A DNA stretch of 64,000 bases from Cystobacter fuscus DSM 2262. Its GTDB lineage: Bacteria; Myxococcota; Myxococcia; Myxococcales; Myxococcaceae. This document shows, in pieces, positions 9,742 through 19,390 of the stretch. The notes below the pieces were generated by a model that saw nothing but the letters and a program-made list of their open reading frames with translations, ran no database searches and was not told the DNA's origin. How positions within the stretch are numbered: the stretch's first letter is position 1; every line of letters starts with the position of its first letter. A program made the position numbers and the translations under genes. The stretch is taken from NCBI RefSeq assembly GCF_000335475.2, contig NZ_ANAH02000022.1:44473-108472 (forward strand). Direction: 5' to 3'.

Positions 9742-10536
9742 TCATGGGCTCCCGAGGTCGGTGGTGCTGAAGTACTCCTCGCGCTGGACCGTGAAAGGCA
9801 CCTCGGTGCCGTCCTCGAGGCGTCCCGTCCAGGCCGCGCCCGCGACAGGTCGATGGCTCGCGTCGTTCGGGAGGCTGGCGGTCACGGGCACCGCGCTCCC
9901 TCGCGCATGGCCGAGCGCCGCGGAGCGCGTCTCCAGGCGGAGAATCTGATCGAAGTCCGGAGCGCGGCGGGCGACGTGGACGCCGAACCACTCTCCCTCC
10001 CGGCCGAACACCCGGTAGCTCGCCGAGGACGGCGCCGGGTCGGTGGGTCGCAGCGCCTCGACCATGAGCAGACGCTGGACCGTGAACGACACCTTCGCCG
10101 CGCTGTCCGCGGAAGGAAGCGGCGTTCCGCCCTGCTCGAAGTGACCGTGGTAGAGCTTGCCGTCCAGCGTGGAGCCCGGCTTCAACGAGGCCAGGGCGAA
10201 GGGCTCCGGCTCGAAGGTCACGAGCGGGCTGCCCGCGGCCCGGTCCGCGTCGTAGAGGCGGCGCCCCGCTTCATCCAGGCGGGCCTCGATGACGATCTGC
10301 CAGGCATGGAGGCCGTGCCACATGGGCAGGTGGTAGAGGTAGAGGCCCTGGTCTCCAAAGACAACCATGCCATGCACGCCCGCGCGCGTGGACACGGCCA
10401 GGGCCGAGGGCTCGCCGACCTCCCGCGCGCGCGACACGCCAGGCGCGGCCCGTTCACTTCCACGACAGGCCAGCAGACCCACGCACAGACCCATCACGCA
10501 CGGCTTGCCCAACCGCCACACCCACTGAGACGACAT
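9742..10536 (-). CDS. Lipoprotein of unknown function
   Basis: Protein of 264 aa. The start at 10536 has GAGGAG eight bases upstream and leads into a signal ending in the lipobox LLAC; the longer frame to 10599 adds nothing recognisable. The mature region starts with Gly/Ser/Glu residues and contains a histidine-rich stretch (LYLYHLPMWHGLHAW) and HGHFE that could bind metal, though no known domain is recognised. A C-terminal segment describes an ordered beta-rich domain. It stands alone between a convergent and a divergent neighbour. Confidence 0.75.
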   Translation of the reverse strand: MSSQWVWRLGKPCVMGLCVGLLACRGSERAAPGVSRAREVGEPSALAVSTRAGVHGMVVFGDQGLYLYHLPMWHGLHAWQIVIEARLDEAGRRLYDADRAAGSPLVTFEPEPFALASLKPGSTLDGKLYHGHFEQGGTPLPSADSAAKVSFTVQRLLMVEALRPTDPAPSSASYRVFGREGEWFGVHVARRAPDFDQILRLETRSAALGHARGSAVPVTASLPNDASHRPVAGAAWTGRLEDGTEVPFTVQREEYFSTTDLGSP

Positions 10537-10726
10537 CCAGCAGACTCCTCGCCAGGCGCGCTCCCTCCACGGAGCCACGACGGGGCCCGCGCGTAGCACT
10601 TGTCCTCGTCCCCGGCCAGCAGCCCCGGGTGGAGGGCGGGCCGTTCCCCGGATTGCCTGGAGCTTCTTTTTCTCCCAACATGCCGCCGGCTTGCCGTTGC
10701 ACCTCCTTCACCCCACGAGACCGCCC

Positions 10727-11050
10727 ATGTCGCAGACGACTCCGAACTCCTCCGCGCTTCCCACCGAGCCCCCCGAGCTGGCGGCCAGGCGGGAGCAGTT
10801 GCTGGCCACCCTGGAGAAGGAGGCGAAGGTGGCCACCGGCACCGCCGAGCCCGTCCTGCGCAAGATGCACGAGCTGCTCGCCAACACCCAGCCGGGCGCG
10901 CCGTTCAACCCGGCGCTCTACGAGGACGTCAAGAGCGCGTTCGTGAACTTCACGCAGGCGCCCGTGTTCCCGCCTCCCGCCATCATCATGGAGTGTCTGG
11001 CGTTCATGCAGGAGCGGCAGGTGGCGTTCATCTCCGCCACCCAGCGTTGA
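10727..11050 (+). CDS. Conserved hypothetical protein, 107 aa
   Basis: Soluble, acidic protein with a disordered N-terminus (about 20 residues of Ser/Thr/Pro) and a helical core ending in APVFPPPAIIMECLAFMQERQ. I start at the second Met (10727) because the first 12 codons of the longer frame are His/Pro-rich and lack a ribosome site; neither start has a strong one. No known domain. It lies 53 bases ahead of the macroglobulin pair on the same strand and could be co-transcribed. Confidence 0.65.
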   Translation: MSQTTPNSSALPTEPPELAARREQLLATLEKEAKVATGTAEPVLRKMHELLANTQPGAPFNPALYEDVKSAFVNFTQAPVFPPPAIIMECLAFMQERQVAFISATQR

Positions 11051-11103
11051 ACCCCCCAGGTACACCGCCCCACCCCGTGGCGTAGACTGGCCACGGAGGG
11101 TCG

Positions 11104-14100
11104 ATGAACATCCGTTCCAATCGCCGGGTCACGCTCGGCATCGCCACGCTCGTCATCCTGCTCGGCATCTGGTGGATGGCCGTGGACGATTGCGTGTCCA
11201 CCTGGATCTTCCAGGGGGTGAAGATGCCGCGGTGTCCGGACGGGCACATGCGACAGACCGTGACCCTGGACGTCCAGGGACTCGCCCGCGAGGCCACGGG
11301 GAGCGTCACCGTCGGGGCCCTCGCCCATGGTGTCACCCGGGACGGCGGCACGCTGCAATCCGCGGTGCGCCGCCTGGAGCCCACCCTGTTCCTCGTGGAT
11401 GCCGAGGGCAAGGAGACTCCGCTTCCCGTCGAGAGTCCCTGGGAGCGGCAGAAGCCCGGCTTCGCCCAGAGTGCCCGGGTGAAGCTGCCCGCCCTGCCGG
11501 ACGGGGATTACCGGCTGCGCGCCCGCGTCGACTCGCCGCTGGGCACGGACACCGTGGACGCCCGCCTTGCCCTCTACTCTCCCGCCCGCGTCCAGGTGCT
11601 CACCGATCGGCCCCTCTACGAGCCCGGCCACGTGGTGCGCTTTCGCGCCGTGGTGCTGCGCGCCCGGGACCTGGCTCCCCTCGATGGGCGCCCCGGCTCC
11701 TGGTTCGTGAGCGATCCCTCGGGAGAAACCCTGCTCGAGCAGCGCATGCCGGCGGGCCCCTGGGGCGTGGTGTCCGGAGAGTTCCCGCTCGACCGCGGCG
11801 CGGCCACCGGCTCCTGGAAGGTGTCCTGGACGAGCGGAGACACCTCCGGCGAGGCGTCCTTCCAGGTGAAGCCCTTCACCCTGCCCCGCTTCCAGGTGGA
11901 GGCCCAGGGCACGAAGCCCTTCTGGCGCGCGGGCGACTCGCCCCTCGTCGAGGGCCGGGTCCTCTACACCTCGGGAGCCCCCGTGGCCGGCGCCGCCGTG
12001 AAGGTGGACTGGCACGCCTCGGGCCGCTGGCCTCCGCCCACCGCGTGGCTCGACGCGAACGCCCGCGACGGGCTGCCCCGCGAGGCCCGCACGGACGCCG
12101 CGGGACGCTTCCGCCTCCAACTGCCGCGCGTGCCCTTCGATCTGCGCGGCCAGGCCACCCTCTCCGCGACACTGTCCGCCACGGACCCGGCGGGAGACCA
12201 GGTGCGAGGCGCCACCTCGGTGCTGCTCGCCGAGGACGCCCTCTCCGTGTCGGCGGTGACGGAGCTGTCGGACGGCCTGGTGGACGGCTACAGCAACCGC
12301 GTCTACCTGCGCGCCACCACCGCCGACGGCCGGCTGTTGCCCGGCGCCGAGCTCACCGTGCGCCGCGCGTGGGACCCCAACGACGAGGGCATGCGCGCGG
12401 TGACGGACGAGGACGGCGTGGCCGCCTTCCAGCTCGATCCGGGCCCGCCCATCAACGTCGTGCTGCCCGCCATGCCGGTGCGCCCCGCTCCCCGGCCCCC
12501 TCCGGTGCGGCTCGACGGGTTGAGGGATCTGCTCGCCGACGAGGGCGACGCCTCCCTGGAGGATCAGCTCGCCGTGGAGCGGTGGTTGGAGCCCCTGCGC
12601 CCCTGCGCCCGCTTCGTCTCGCCCGACGCGGGTTCCTTCGAGGTCCAGCTCGGCCTGCGCGTCACGGCGGGAGGCGCGGTGGTGGACGTCACCGCGGAGG
12701 ACTCGCCGCTGGCCTCCTGCGCCGCCGCGATCCTGCGCACGCGCACCCTGCCTCCCGGCCGCGAGCGCATGCTGGGGCTCGGCCTGAGCCTGACAGAGCC
12801 AGGACTGCCCTCGCTCGGCTTCGAGGTGCGCGAACTCTCCGACGCCAGCGAGGGGCTCGAGGAGGCGCTGCACCGCGCGGTGCTCGATGCGCGCGAGTGC
12901 TTGCCCGCGGACTTGTCGCTCTCCGCGCCGCTGCCCGCGGTGCTCACCTGGCGCACGCGTCCAGGCAAGCGCGAGGTGGAAGTGGGCTGGACGTCCCCAC
13001 GCGCCCAGGAGGACTCGCTGCCCACCACCCACCTCGCCTGCATCCAGTCGCGCTTCACGGGGATGCGACTGAGCGGGGAGCCCGGCCACGCCATGGGCAT
13101 CGTGCGCTTCACCGCCGAGCCCGCCTCCCGCGGCTCCGAGGGCGCCGCCCCCCAGGAGACGACGATGCTGGGCTACGAGCTGAAGGTGAGCGCGAAGGAC
13201 GCGACGGGGGAGCTCGGCGCCACGACGTGGACCGCATCGCCCGCGCCATTGCCTCCCACGCGCCTGCGCGCCTCGCCCGTGCTCGCCCAGGCCGGAGGGG
13301 ACGTGAGCATCGAGCTGCTGCGCAGCCCGGACTTCGTGGGGGGGCTGCCCGAGGAACTCGAACTCCAGGCGGGAGACAGGACGCTCCGGGCGAAGGTGGA
13401 GCGGACGGGGACGGTGCCGGTGGCGCGCTTCTCCCTGCCCACCAGCTTCGAGGGTTGGGCCGAGGCCTCCTGGAACGGGGCCGTGGCGCGCGTGTACGTG
13501 GCGCCCCAGGCACGACTCTCGCTGGAGGTGTCGCCGGACAAGGCGGCCTATGCCCCCGGCGAGCTGGCCCACCTCCAGGTGAACACGTGGGTGGACGGCC
13601 GCAAGGGCCCGGCGGCGGTGGGCCTCTTCGGCGTGGACGAGAGCCTGTCACAGCTCGTGGCCCTGCCGGACGCGGACGCGTTGGATGGAATGCGGCCGGC
13701 GCCCTCGGTGCCCTCGCCCGCCTTCGGGGTGCTGGACAGCACGGCGCTCGTCATGGGGCGCATCCGGGGCGCCAACGCCGCCGCCGCCACGCTGCTGCGC
13801 GTGAGGGGCGTACCCACGCGCGACGACGGGGAACGGACCCTGTCCTTCTCGGCACGGACGCCCTTCGAGCCCGACGTGGAGTTGACCGAGCCCTTCTACC
13901 GGGTGCTCTCCGAGCTCACGGTGCGGGTGCGCGCCTGGGAGGAGTCCGCGCCCCAGGGCGAGACGCTGTCGCCCGAGGGGCTCGCGCGGCAATGGGAGCA
14001 GGCGCTCGCGGCCTGTGAACAGCGGGGCGAGAAGGTCACGGACGCCTACGGCCGCCGGTTGAGGTTGTCGCAACTGCCCCAGGAGCTGCTCGCCCTCACG

Positions 14101-14187
14101 GATCCGCGCGCGGTGGTGGTGAACGGGACGCGGTTGCCTCAGGACATCGAGAATTGGGGCGCATGGGTCGCCCGGGAGTCGCCATGA
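11104..14187 (+). CDS. Alpha-2-macroglobulin-like protein, N-terminal MG-domain half
   Basis: Protein of 1027 aa. A single membrane anchor (residues about 9-28) is followed by a periplasmic region. The segment VLTDRPLYEPGHVVRFRAVVL is typical of the MG2 domain (shown here as DRPLYEPGHVVRFR), and more beta-sandwich repeats follow. Bacterial macroglobulins are periplasmic protease traps or envelope-integrity factors. The chain ends without the A2M bait/thioester half, which is encoded by the next gene through an ATGA overlap. The family is usually a single long polypeptide, so this looks like a split protein whose halves should work together. Confidence 0.85.
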   Translation: MNIRSNRRVTLGIATLVILLGIWWMAVDDCVSTWIFQGVKMPRCPDGHMRQTVTLDVQGLAREATGSVTVGALAHGVTRDGGTLQSAVRRLEPTLFLVDAEGKETPLPVESPWERQKPGFAQSARVKLPALPDGDYRLRARVDSPLGTDTVDARLALYSPARVQVLTDRPLYEPGHVVRFRAVVLRARDLAPLDGRPGSWFVSDPSGETLLEQRMPAGPWGVVSGEFPLDRGAATGSWKVSWTSGDTSGEASFQVKPFTLPRFQVEAQGTKPFWRAGDSPLVEGRVLYTSGAPVAGAAVKVDWHASGRWPPPTAWLDANARDGLPREARTDAAGRFRLQLPRVPFDLRGQATLSATLSATDPAGDQVRGATSVLLAEDALSVSAVTELSDGLVDGYSNRVYLRATTADGRLLPGAELTVRRAWDPNDEGMRAVTDEDGVAAFQLDPGPPINVVLPAMPVRPAPRPPPVRLDGLRDLLADEGDASLEDQLAVERWLEPLRPCARFVSPDAGSFEVQLGLRVTAGGAVVDVTAEDSPLASCAAAILRTRTLPPGRERMLGLGLSLTEPGLPSLGFEVRELSDASEGLEEALHRAVLDARECLPADLSLSAPLPAVLTWRTRPGKREVEVGWTSPRAQEDSLPTTHLACIQSRFTGMRLSGEPGHAMGIVRFTAEPASRGSEGAAPQETTMLGYELKVSAKDATGELGATTWTASPAPLPPTRLRASPVLAQAGGDVSIELLRSPDFVGGLPEELELQAGDRTLRAKVERTGTVPVARFSLPTSFEGWAEASWNGAVARVYVAPQARLSLEVSPDKAAYAPGELAHLQVNTWVDGRKGPAAVGLFGVDESLSQLVALPDADALDGMRPAPSVPSPAFGVLDSTALVMGRIRGANAAAATLLRVRGVPTRDDGERTLSFSARTPFEPDVELTEPFYRVLSELTVRVRAWEESAPQGETLSPEGLARQWEQALAACEQRGEKVTDAYGRRLRLSQLPQELLALTDPRAVVVNGTRLPQDIENWGAWVARESP

Positions 14188-16544
14188 AGCGCCACATCCT
14201 CGTGGGAGCGGGGGGCCTCGTCGTGGGCATCCTGCTGACCCTGTTCGTCCTGGGCATCATGATGCCGCGCCTCTCACCGGAGCCGGACATGCGGGCGGCG
14301 GAGTCCATGATGGAGCCAGTCATGCAGGCCGCTCCCTCCACCCCCTCTCCCGAGGAGGAGCTCGATGAGCAATCGCCCAGGGGAATCGGCATCGCGCCCG
14401 GGCGCGGAGGAGCGCGCAATCGGAGCCCGGCCGCGTTCGGGATGATGAAGAAGGAGATGAGTAAGGGAGCCGGGGGAGCGATGGCGCCCCCTCCTCCGCC
14501 GCCCCCCGCCCCCATGGCCGAGCAGCAGGAAGCGGCGGCCCCCTCGGGACGGGCGTGGTTCCCCGAGACGTTCCTCTTCGAGCCCCTGGTGGTGACGGAC
14601 GCATCGGGCGAGGCCTCGGTGCCCGTGAAGGTGCCGGACAGGCTGACGCGCTGGCGGGTGCTGGCGCTGGCGCATTCGCGCTCGGGGGCCCAGGCCGGAG
14701 CGGTGAGCACCTTCGCGAGCTCGCTGCCCACCTACGTGGATCCGGTGTTGCCCGCCTTCCTGAGGGCCGGAGACGTGGTGCGCATGCCGGTGCAGGTGGT
14801 GAACACCACGGGCACCGCGGTGACGCGCGCGCTGAAGGTGGAGGCCCAGGGAGTGGCGGTGGAGGGCGGCACGCGCACGGTGACGGTGCCGGCGGCGGGC
14901 AGCGTGGTGGAGTACGTGACGCTGCGCGCGGCGAGGCCGGGGCCGGTGACGGTGCGGGCCGCGCTGGAGGGAGCGGACTCGGTGGAGCGCGGCTTCGAGG
15001 TGTGGCCCACGGGCCAGCGGGTGCGCGAGACCCGCGGCGGCACCCTGGCCGCGCCGCGCACGCTGGAGCTGGTGGGGGCCGCGTCCCCGGTGGAGGGCAG
15101 CGAGCGGGTGCGGCTGCTCGTCTTCCCGGGGGCGCTGGGCGTGCTGCGCTCGGAGCTGGCGGCGGCGCCCGGCCGCACGGGCGAGGCCGAGGACGCCTAT
15201 GCGCTGCTGCTCACCGGGCGTGCCCCGGCGCTGCTCCAGGGCCTGGGCGGGACGGTGGAGCCGCGCTCGCTCGAGCAGGCGTCGGTGCTCGCGGGCCAGC
15301 GGGTGCTCCGGGCCGGACGCGCGCCGGACGTGGCGACGGCGACCCTGCTCGCCGAGGCGGCGCTGGTCCACCCGGGCAACCCCGTGCTGGCACGGCTCGG
15401 CGAGCGCCTGTCCGAGCAGGTGGCGCGGGCCCAGCGTCCGGATGGAACGTGCCAGGGCGGCGAGGGGTGGACGTTGCAGCGGCTGCTGGTGGCCACGGCG
15501 GAGTGCACCCGGGTGATGCGCGCCGGGATGGGCACGGACGCGGGCCGCCGGCGGGCCTCGGCCTTCGGGGCGCGCGCGGCGGGTGCCTTCGAGCGCTCCC
15601 TGTCACGGATCCGGGACGGGTACACGGCGGCGGCGGTGCTGGCCAGCGGAGCGGTGTCCGGCTCGGTCCGGGACACGCTGCGTGGGCGGGTACGCGAGGC
15701 GCTCCAGCGGCGGCCGGATGGCGCGGCGTACCTCCCCGTGCCAGCGGGCGTGGTGCGCGCGGATGGACGGGTCCCCTCGGAGGCCGAGGCCACCGCGCTC
15801 GCGGTGCTGGCGCTGGTGGAGGACAAGCAAGCGCCGCTCGCGGACCTGGGCACCTCGCTGCTCGCGGACTACCGGCCCGAGTCCGGCTGGGGCGACGGGC
15901 GAGCCAACCTCGCCGGGCTCCAGGCCGTGCTGGCCCTCTTCAAGGAGCCGCTGCCTTCTCAGGTCCGGGTGGTGCTGGAGCGGGATGGCCAGCCGGTGAC
16001 GGAAGGGACCTTCGACGCGAAGGCGCTGCGCGAGGTGCTCGCGCTGGAGGCGGAGGCACCCGGTTCCACGGGCCCGCACACCTGGAGCGTGCGCGCGGAG
16101 CCCGCGGTGCCGGGGCTGGGCTTCGCCCTGACGCTGGCCGCCCGCGTGCCCTGGCGCGCGAGCGAGCCGGGCCATGGGCTGGAGCTCGCCATGAAGGTCG
16201 CGGCGGACGCGAAGGTGGGGATGCCCGTGGAGGTGACGCTCCAGGCGGCTTCTCCGGCGGGCCTGGAGCTCACGCTGCGCCAGGAGCTGCCCGCGGGGGT
16301 GCAGGTGGATCACCCGAGCCTGGAGGAACTGGTGCGGCAGGGCCGGGTGGCGGCCTACGACGTGGAGGACGGAGCGGTGAGCCTCACCCTGCCGCCGCGC
16401 GGCGCCGCCGAGCCCTTCACGGCCCGGTTCCGGGTGGTGCCCACGCTCGCCGGCACGTTGCAGGCGGGCGCCTCCAGCCTCTCGCTCGTGGGGAGCGAGA
16501 ACACGGCCTTCCGCGTGGTGCCCACCACCTGGACGATCCGCTGA
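14184..16544 (+). CDS. Alpha-2-macroglobulin-like protein, C-terminal half lacking the thioester
   Basis: Protein of 786 aa starting at the ATG that overlaps the upstream stop (ATGA). It has its own N-terminal anchor (residues about 7-28) and a Met/Pro-rich linker. It then has the A2M domain signature WFPETFLFEPLVVTDASGEA (shown as FPETFLFEPLVVTD) at about 128-150. Where thioester-bearing family members have a C-[LVT]-E-Q motif, this protein reads GRTGEAEDAYALLL, so no thioester can form. Helical and receptor-binding-like domains follow to the end. Thioester-less bacterial members (MagD or YfaS type) are known. It ends two bases from a convergent methyltransferase stop. Confidence 0.85.
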   Translation: MKRHILVGAGGLVVGILLTLFVLGIMMPRLSPEPDMRAAESMMEPVMQAAPSTPSPEEELDEQSPRGIGIAPGRGGARNRSPAAFGMMKKEMSKGAGGAMAPPPPPPPAPMAEQQEAAAPSGRAWFPETFLFEPLVVTDASGEASVPVKVPDRLTRWRVLALAHSRSGAQAGAVSTFASSLPTYVDPVLPAFLRAGDVVRMPVQVVNTTGTAVTRALKVEAQGVAVEGGTRTVTVPAAGSVVEYVTLRAARPGPVTVRAALEGADSVERGFEVWPTGQRVRETRGGTLAAPRTLELVGAASPVEGSERVRLLVFPGALGVLRSELAAAPGRTGEAEDAYALLLTGRAPALLQGLGGTVEPRSLEQASVLAGQRVLRAGRAPDVATATLLAEAALVHPGNPVLARLGERLSEQVARAQRPDGTCQGGEGWTLQRLLVATAECTRVMRAGMGTDAGRRRASAFGARAAGAFERSLSRIRDGYTAAAVLASGAVSGSVRDTLRGRVREALQRRPDGAAYLPVPAGVVRADGRVPSEAEATALAVLALVEDKQAPLADLGTSLLADYRPESGWGDGRANLAGLQAVLALFKEPLPSQVRVVLERDGQPVTEGTFDAKALREVLALEAEAPGSTGPHTWSVRAEPAVPGLGFALTLAARVPWRASEPGHGLELAMKVAADAKVGMPVEVTLQAASPAGLELTLRQELPAGVQVDHPSLEELVRQGRVAAYDVEDGAVSLTLPPRGAAEPFTARFRVVPTLAGTLQAGASSLSLVGSENTAFRVVPTTWTIR

Positions 16545-16546
16545 AC

Positions 16547-17302
16547 CTACGGCTTGGGGATGAGGATGAGATCATCCCCCTGCCGCAGGCGGTACACCCC
16601 GTCCGAATCCCGGCAGCGCCCGGCGTGATCGCGAATCCTGGCATCGAGAGCGCGCGCCTCGTCGTCGCTCAGGGCGGCGAGCTGCCGCGCGGTGTAACAG
16701 TCCTCGAACACGAAGAAGCGGCAGAGCGTGTACATCTCCTCGAAGGTGGTCGCGGAGAAGCCGTTCCGGGTCTCGACCACCTCGAACGGGAGCTGCTTGT
16801 CCTTCAGGATGGCCTTGAGCTGCTCGCTGGTGATCACCGTCTGGGTGAAGTCGCGATGCAGCTCGTAGTTCTGCCCGCGGGCCGAGCCGAGGACGACCAG
16901 ACAGTAGCCCCCCGGGCGCACGAACGAGAGCAGCCGATCGATGGCCCCACCCCAGTCGGACACGGGCACGTGGTACAGCATGTGCGAGCAGAGGACGAGC
17001 TCGTACTGCTCGGACGATTGAAAGCTCTCCAGCGTCCCGTGGATGAGCCGGGCCCCCGGGAGATCGAACGCGCCGAGCTGCTCCCGGTTGGGCTCGAGCA
17101 GGGTGAGCGAGCCGAAGTGCGGCGCGAGCCGCCGGGCAATGGCGCCCGGCCCCGCGCCGACATCGAGCAGCGACGGACGCGCGGGCAGCCGGGAGAGCAG
17201 ACTCCGCTCCACCCACTGCCCGATGTTCTCGGGGTGCAGGGCCGTCCTGCCGAGCAGGTGGAAGGCGGTGGCGTACTCCTGGGGAGACAACGTGATGTTC
17301 AT
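16547..17302 (-). CDS. Class I SAM-dependent methyltransferase
   Basis: Protein of 251 aa. SAM-binding motif I is SLLDVGAGPGAIARRL at about residue 44, the acidic strand-2 end is LLEPNRE, and the strand-4 segment LVLCSHMLYHVP has the pattern of small-molecule or lipid methyltransferases. The C-terminal third has the sequence EEMYTLCRFFVFEDCYT, not a motif I recognise. Substrate unknown. It faces the macroglobulin pair (stops two bases apart) and is divergent from the Ser/Thr kinase with a 196-base gap. Confidence 0.9.
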   Translation of the reverse strand: MNITLSPQEYATAFHLLGRTALHPENIGQWVERSLLSRLPARPSLLDVGAGPGAIARRLAPHFGSLTLLEPNREQLGAFDLPGARLIHGTLESFQSSEQYELVLCSHMLYHVPVSDWGGAIDRLLSFVRPGGYCLVVLGSARGQNYELHRDFTQTVITSEQLKAILKDKQLPFEVVETRNGFSATTFEEMYTLCRFFVFEDCYTARQLAALSDDEARALDARIRDHAGRCRDSDGVYRLRQGDDLILIPKP

Positions 17303-17498
17303 GGCGTGAGGTCCTCGGAGGTCAGCCTAACACCCACCACACGCTCGACCCGGAGCACACGGCATTCCCCGCAACCCACGCGTGTAGGAGAAGGGTGACG
17401 CACACGCGACACCCCTGCCCGCTCCCTCGCTGGCGAGGCGGCCATGGCTTCTGGCGTCCGCGCGCGATCGGTTCTGATAGCCTACGCGCCCGCCTGCC

Positions 17499-19319
17499 AT
17501 GTCCTCGCTCGACGCCACCGCCACTTCCATCAGCCGGACGCTCGATCCGGATCTCATTCCAGGCTACCGGCTGGAGAAACTCGTTGGAGCCGGGGGCATG
17601 GGCGAGGTGCACAAGGCCACCCAGCTCTCGCTCGGCCGCACCGTGGCGGTCAAGCTGCTCAGCCAGCAGCTCGCCCAGGACGAGAGCTTCGTCGCGCGCT
17701 TCCAGAAGGAGGCCGCGGCGCTCGCCACCCTGCACCACCCGCACATCGTGTCCATCGTCGACAAGGGCAGCACGCCGACGACGTACTACTTGGTGATGGA
17801 GTTCGTGGACGGGCCCTCGCTGCGCGAGCGCATGCGCCAGCCGCCCGAGGATCCCTTCGAGCACCTGCGGATCATGATGCAGATCTGCCGGGCCATCGAG
17901 TACGCGCACAACCGGGGCGTCATCCACCGCGACCTCAAGCCGGAGAACATCCTCTTCGACATGCAGGGAGGCGACCTGCCCAAGGTGACGGACTTCGGGC
18001 TCGCCTCGTTCCTCGAGGACAGCAGCACGCGCTTCGCCCTCACCAGCACGCACGTGGCCATGGGGACGCTGTCCTATATGGCGCCCGAGCAGCGCGTGGA
18101 CGCGAAGAACGCGGATGGCCGCGCGGACATCTTCGCGCTCGGCCTCATCTTCTACGAGATGCTCGTGGGGGAGCTGCCCGCGGGCCACTATGATCCGCCC
18201 TCGCGCCGCAAGCCGGGGGTGGACCCCAAGCTGGATGGCATCATCGACCGGTGCCTCAAGCAGCAGCCCGAGGAGCGCTACCCGAACGTCACCGCGCTCA
18301 TCCGGGATATCGAACCGCTCATCCCCCACTACACCACCATCGCGCCGGCGAAGCTCAGCCGGGTGCAGCGCGCGAAGCGGGTGGCGGGGCGCGTGGTGCG
18401 CACCTGCCTGCAGGTGGTCGCCACGGTGATGGTGATCGCGTCCGTGGGCATCCTGGGCGTGGCGTGGATGCGCAGCGGGGAGAAGCGCGTGGAGCGCACC
18501 CCGGGCGCCGCGCTCACCGCGGACCTCGGACTGCCCGCCGCGTCGTCCCTCGCCGGACGGTTGATGACGGTGGAGGGCGAGACGCGCCGGGTGACGCTCG
18601 GGGAAGGCCCCGACAAGCCCTCGGTGCTCGTGTCGGGCCGCCCCCTGTCGCTGGAGGATCGCACCATCGTCTTCCCTTCGGTGGTGGGCCAGTCCCGCGT
18701 GGGACTCATGCGCGTGGACGTGCGCAGCATGCGCGGCAGCCGCGCCCGCTTCTCCGCGCGAGTGGATGCCCGCGAGCCCGAGCCCACCCTCGCCAACCGC
18801 CTGCGCTCCTTCAAGCACGGGGAGGCGCCGGACCCCGAGGTCGCCCTGCTGCTGCTCGGCAGCACGGGCCGCTACGTGGCCCTGGTGTACAGCGGCGCGG
18901 GGGCCCCGCTGCGGCTGGAGTGGAACCTCGGCGAGAAGCGCGGAATCATGCTCGGCGAGGATTCGCCCGACGGGCCCGTGCAGCTGTCGCTGGAGGTGGA
19001 CGACGAAGGCGTGCTCGTCGCCTCGGTGGGGACCAAGGAGGACCAGCGCCCCATGGGCGAGCCCCTGCACCTGGGAACGGACTGGCAGAGCAGGCGCTTC
19101 GGCGACGAGCCCGTGCCGGCGCTCGGCTGCATCGAGGGCAGGTGTCAGGCGGAGAACTTCACCTATCAGGTGTGGCCCGCGCCCAAGCAGTCCACCACCG
19201 CCCAGCTCACCCCGCCGCCGCAGGTCTCCCGGCCACCGCAGGTCTCCCGGCCGGCCGCCGCCCCGGCGAAGCGCGCCCCCCCCAAGTCCAGTTCCTCGAA
19301 GGGCAAGCGCTCGAAATAG
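17499..19319 (+). CDS. Transmembrane Ser/Thr protein kinase with C-terminal sensor domain
   Basis: Protein of 606 aa. The kinase domain at about 23-275 has the glycine loop VGAGGMGEV, Lys52 (VAVKLL), catalytic HRDLKPEN (Asp145, Asn150) and DFGLAS (165-170), all intact. A basic juxtamembrane stretch and one membrane helix at about 303-323 follow. The outer domain at about 335-565 is beta-rich and could bind a ligand, and the Pro/Lys tail is low complexity. It is a Hanks-type kinase of the PknB group. The next gene encodes a large DUF3857 lipoprotein 71 bases downstream and may be functionally linked. Confidence 0.95.
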   Translation: MSSLDATATSISRTLDPDLIPGYRLEKLVGAGGMGEVHKATQLSLGRTVAVKLLSQQLAQDESFVARFQKEAAALATLHHPHIVSIVDKGSTPTTYYLVMEFVDGPSLRERMRQPPEDPFEHLRIMMQICRAIEYAHNRGVIHRDLKPENILFDMQGGDLPKVTDFGLASFLEDSSTRFALTSTHVAMGTLSYMAPEQRVDAKNADGRADIFALGLIFYEMLVGELPAGHYDPPSRRKPGVDPKLDGIIDRCLKQQPEERYPNVTALIRDIEPLIPHYTTIAPAKLSRVQRAKRVAGRVVRTCLQVVATVMVIASVGILGVAWMRSGEKRVERTPGAALTADLGLPAASSLAGRLMTVEGETRRVTLGEGPDKPSVLVSGRPLSLEDRTIVFPSVVGQSRVGLMRVDVRSMRGSRARFSARVDAREPEPTLANRLRSFKHGEAPDPEVALLLLGSTGRYVALVYSGAGAPLRLEWNLGEKRGIMLGEDSPDGPVQLSLEVDDEGVLVASVGTKEDQRPMGEPLHLGTDWQSRRFGDEPVPALGCIEGRCQAENFTYQVWPAPKQSTTAQLTPPPQVSRPPQVSRPAAAPAKRAPPKSSSSKGKRSK

Positions 19320-19390
19320 GCAAGTGCGCGGCCCTCCGCTGCATGCGGATGTGGCCCGGACCCGGGCTTTGAACTATCCCTGGGTCCTCT

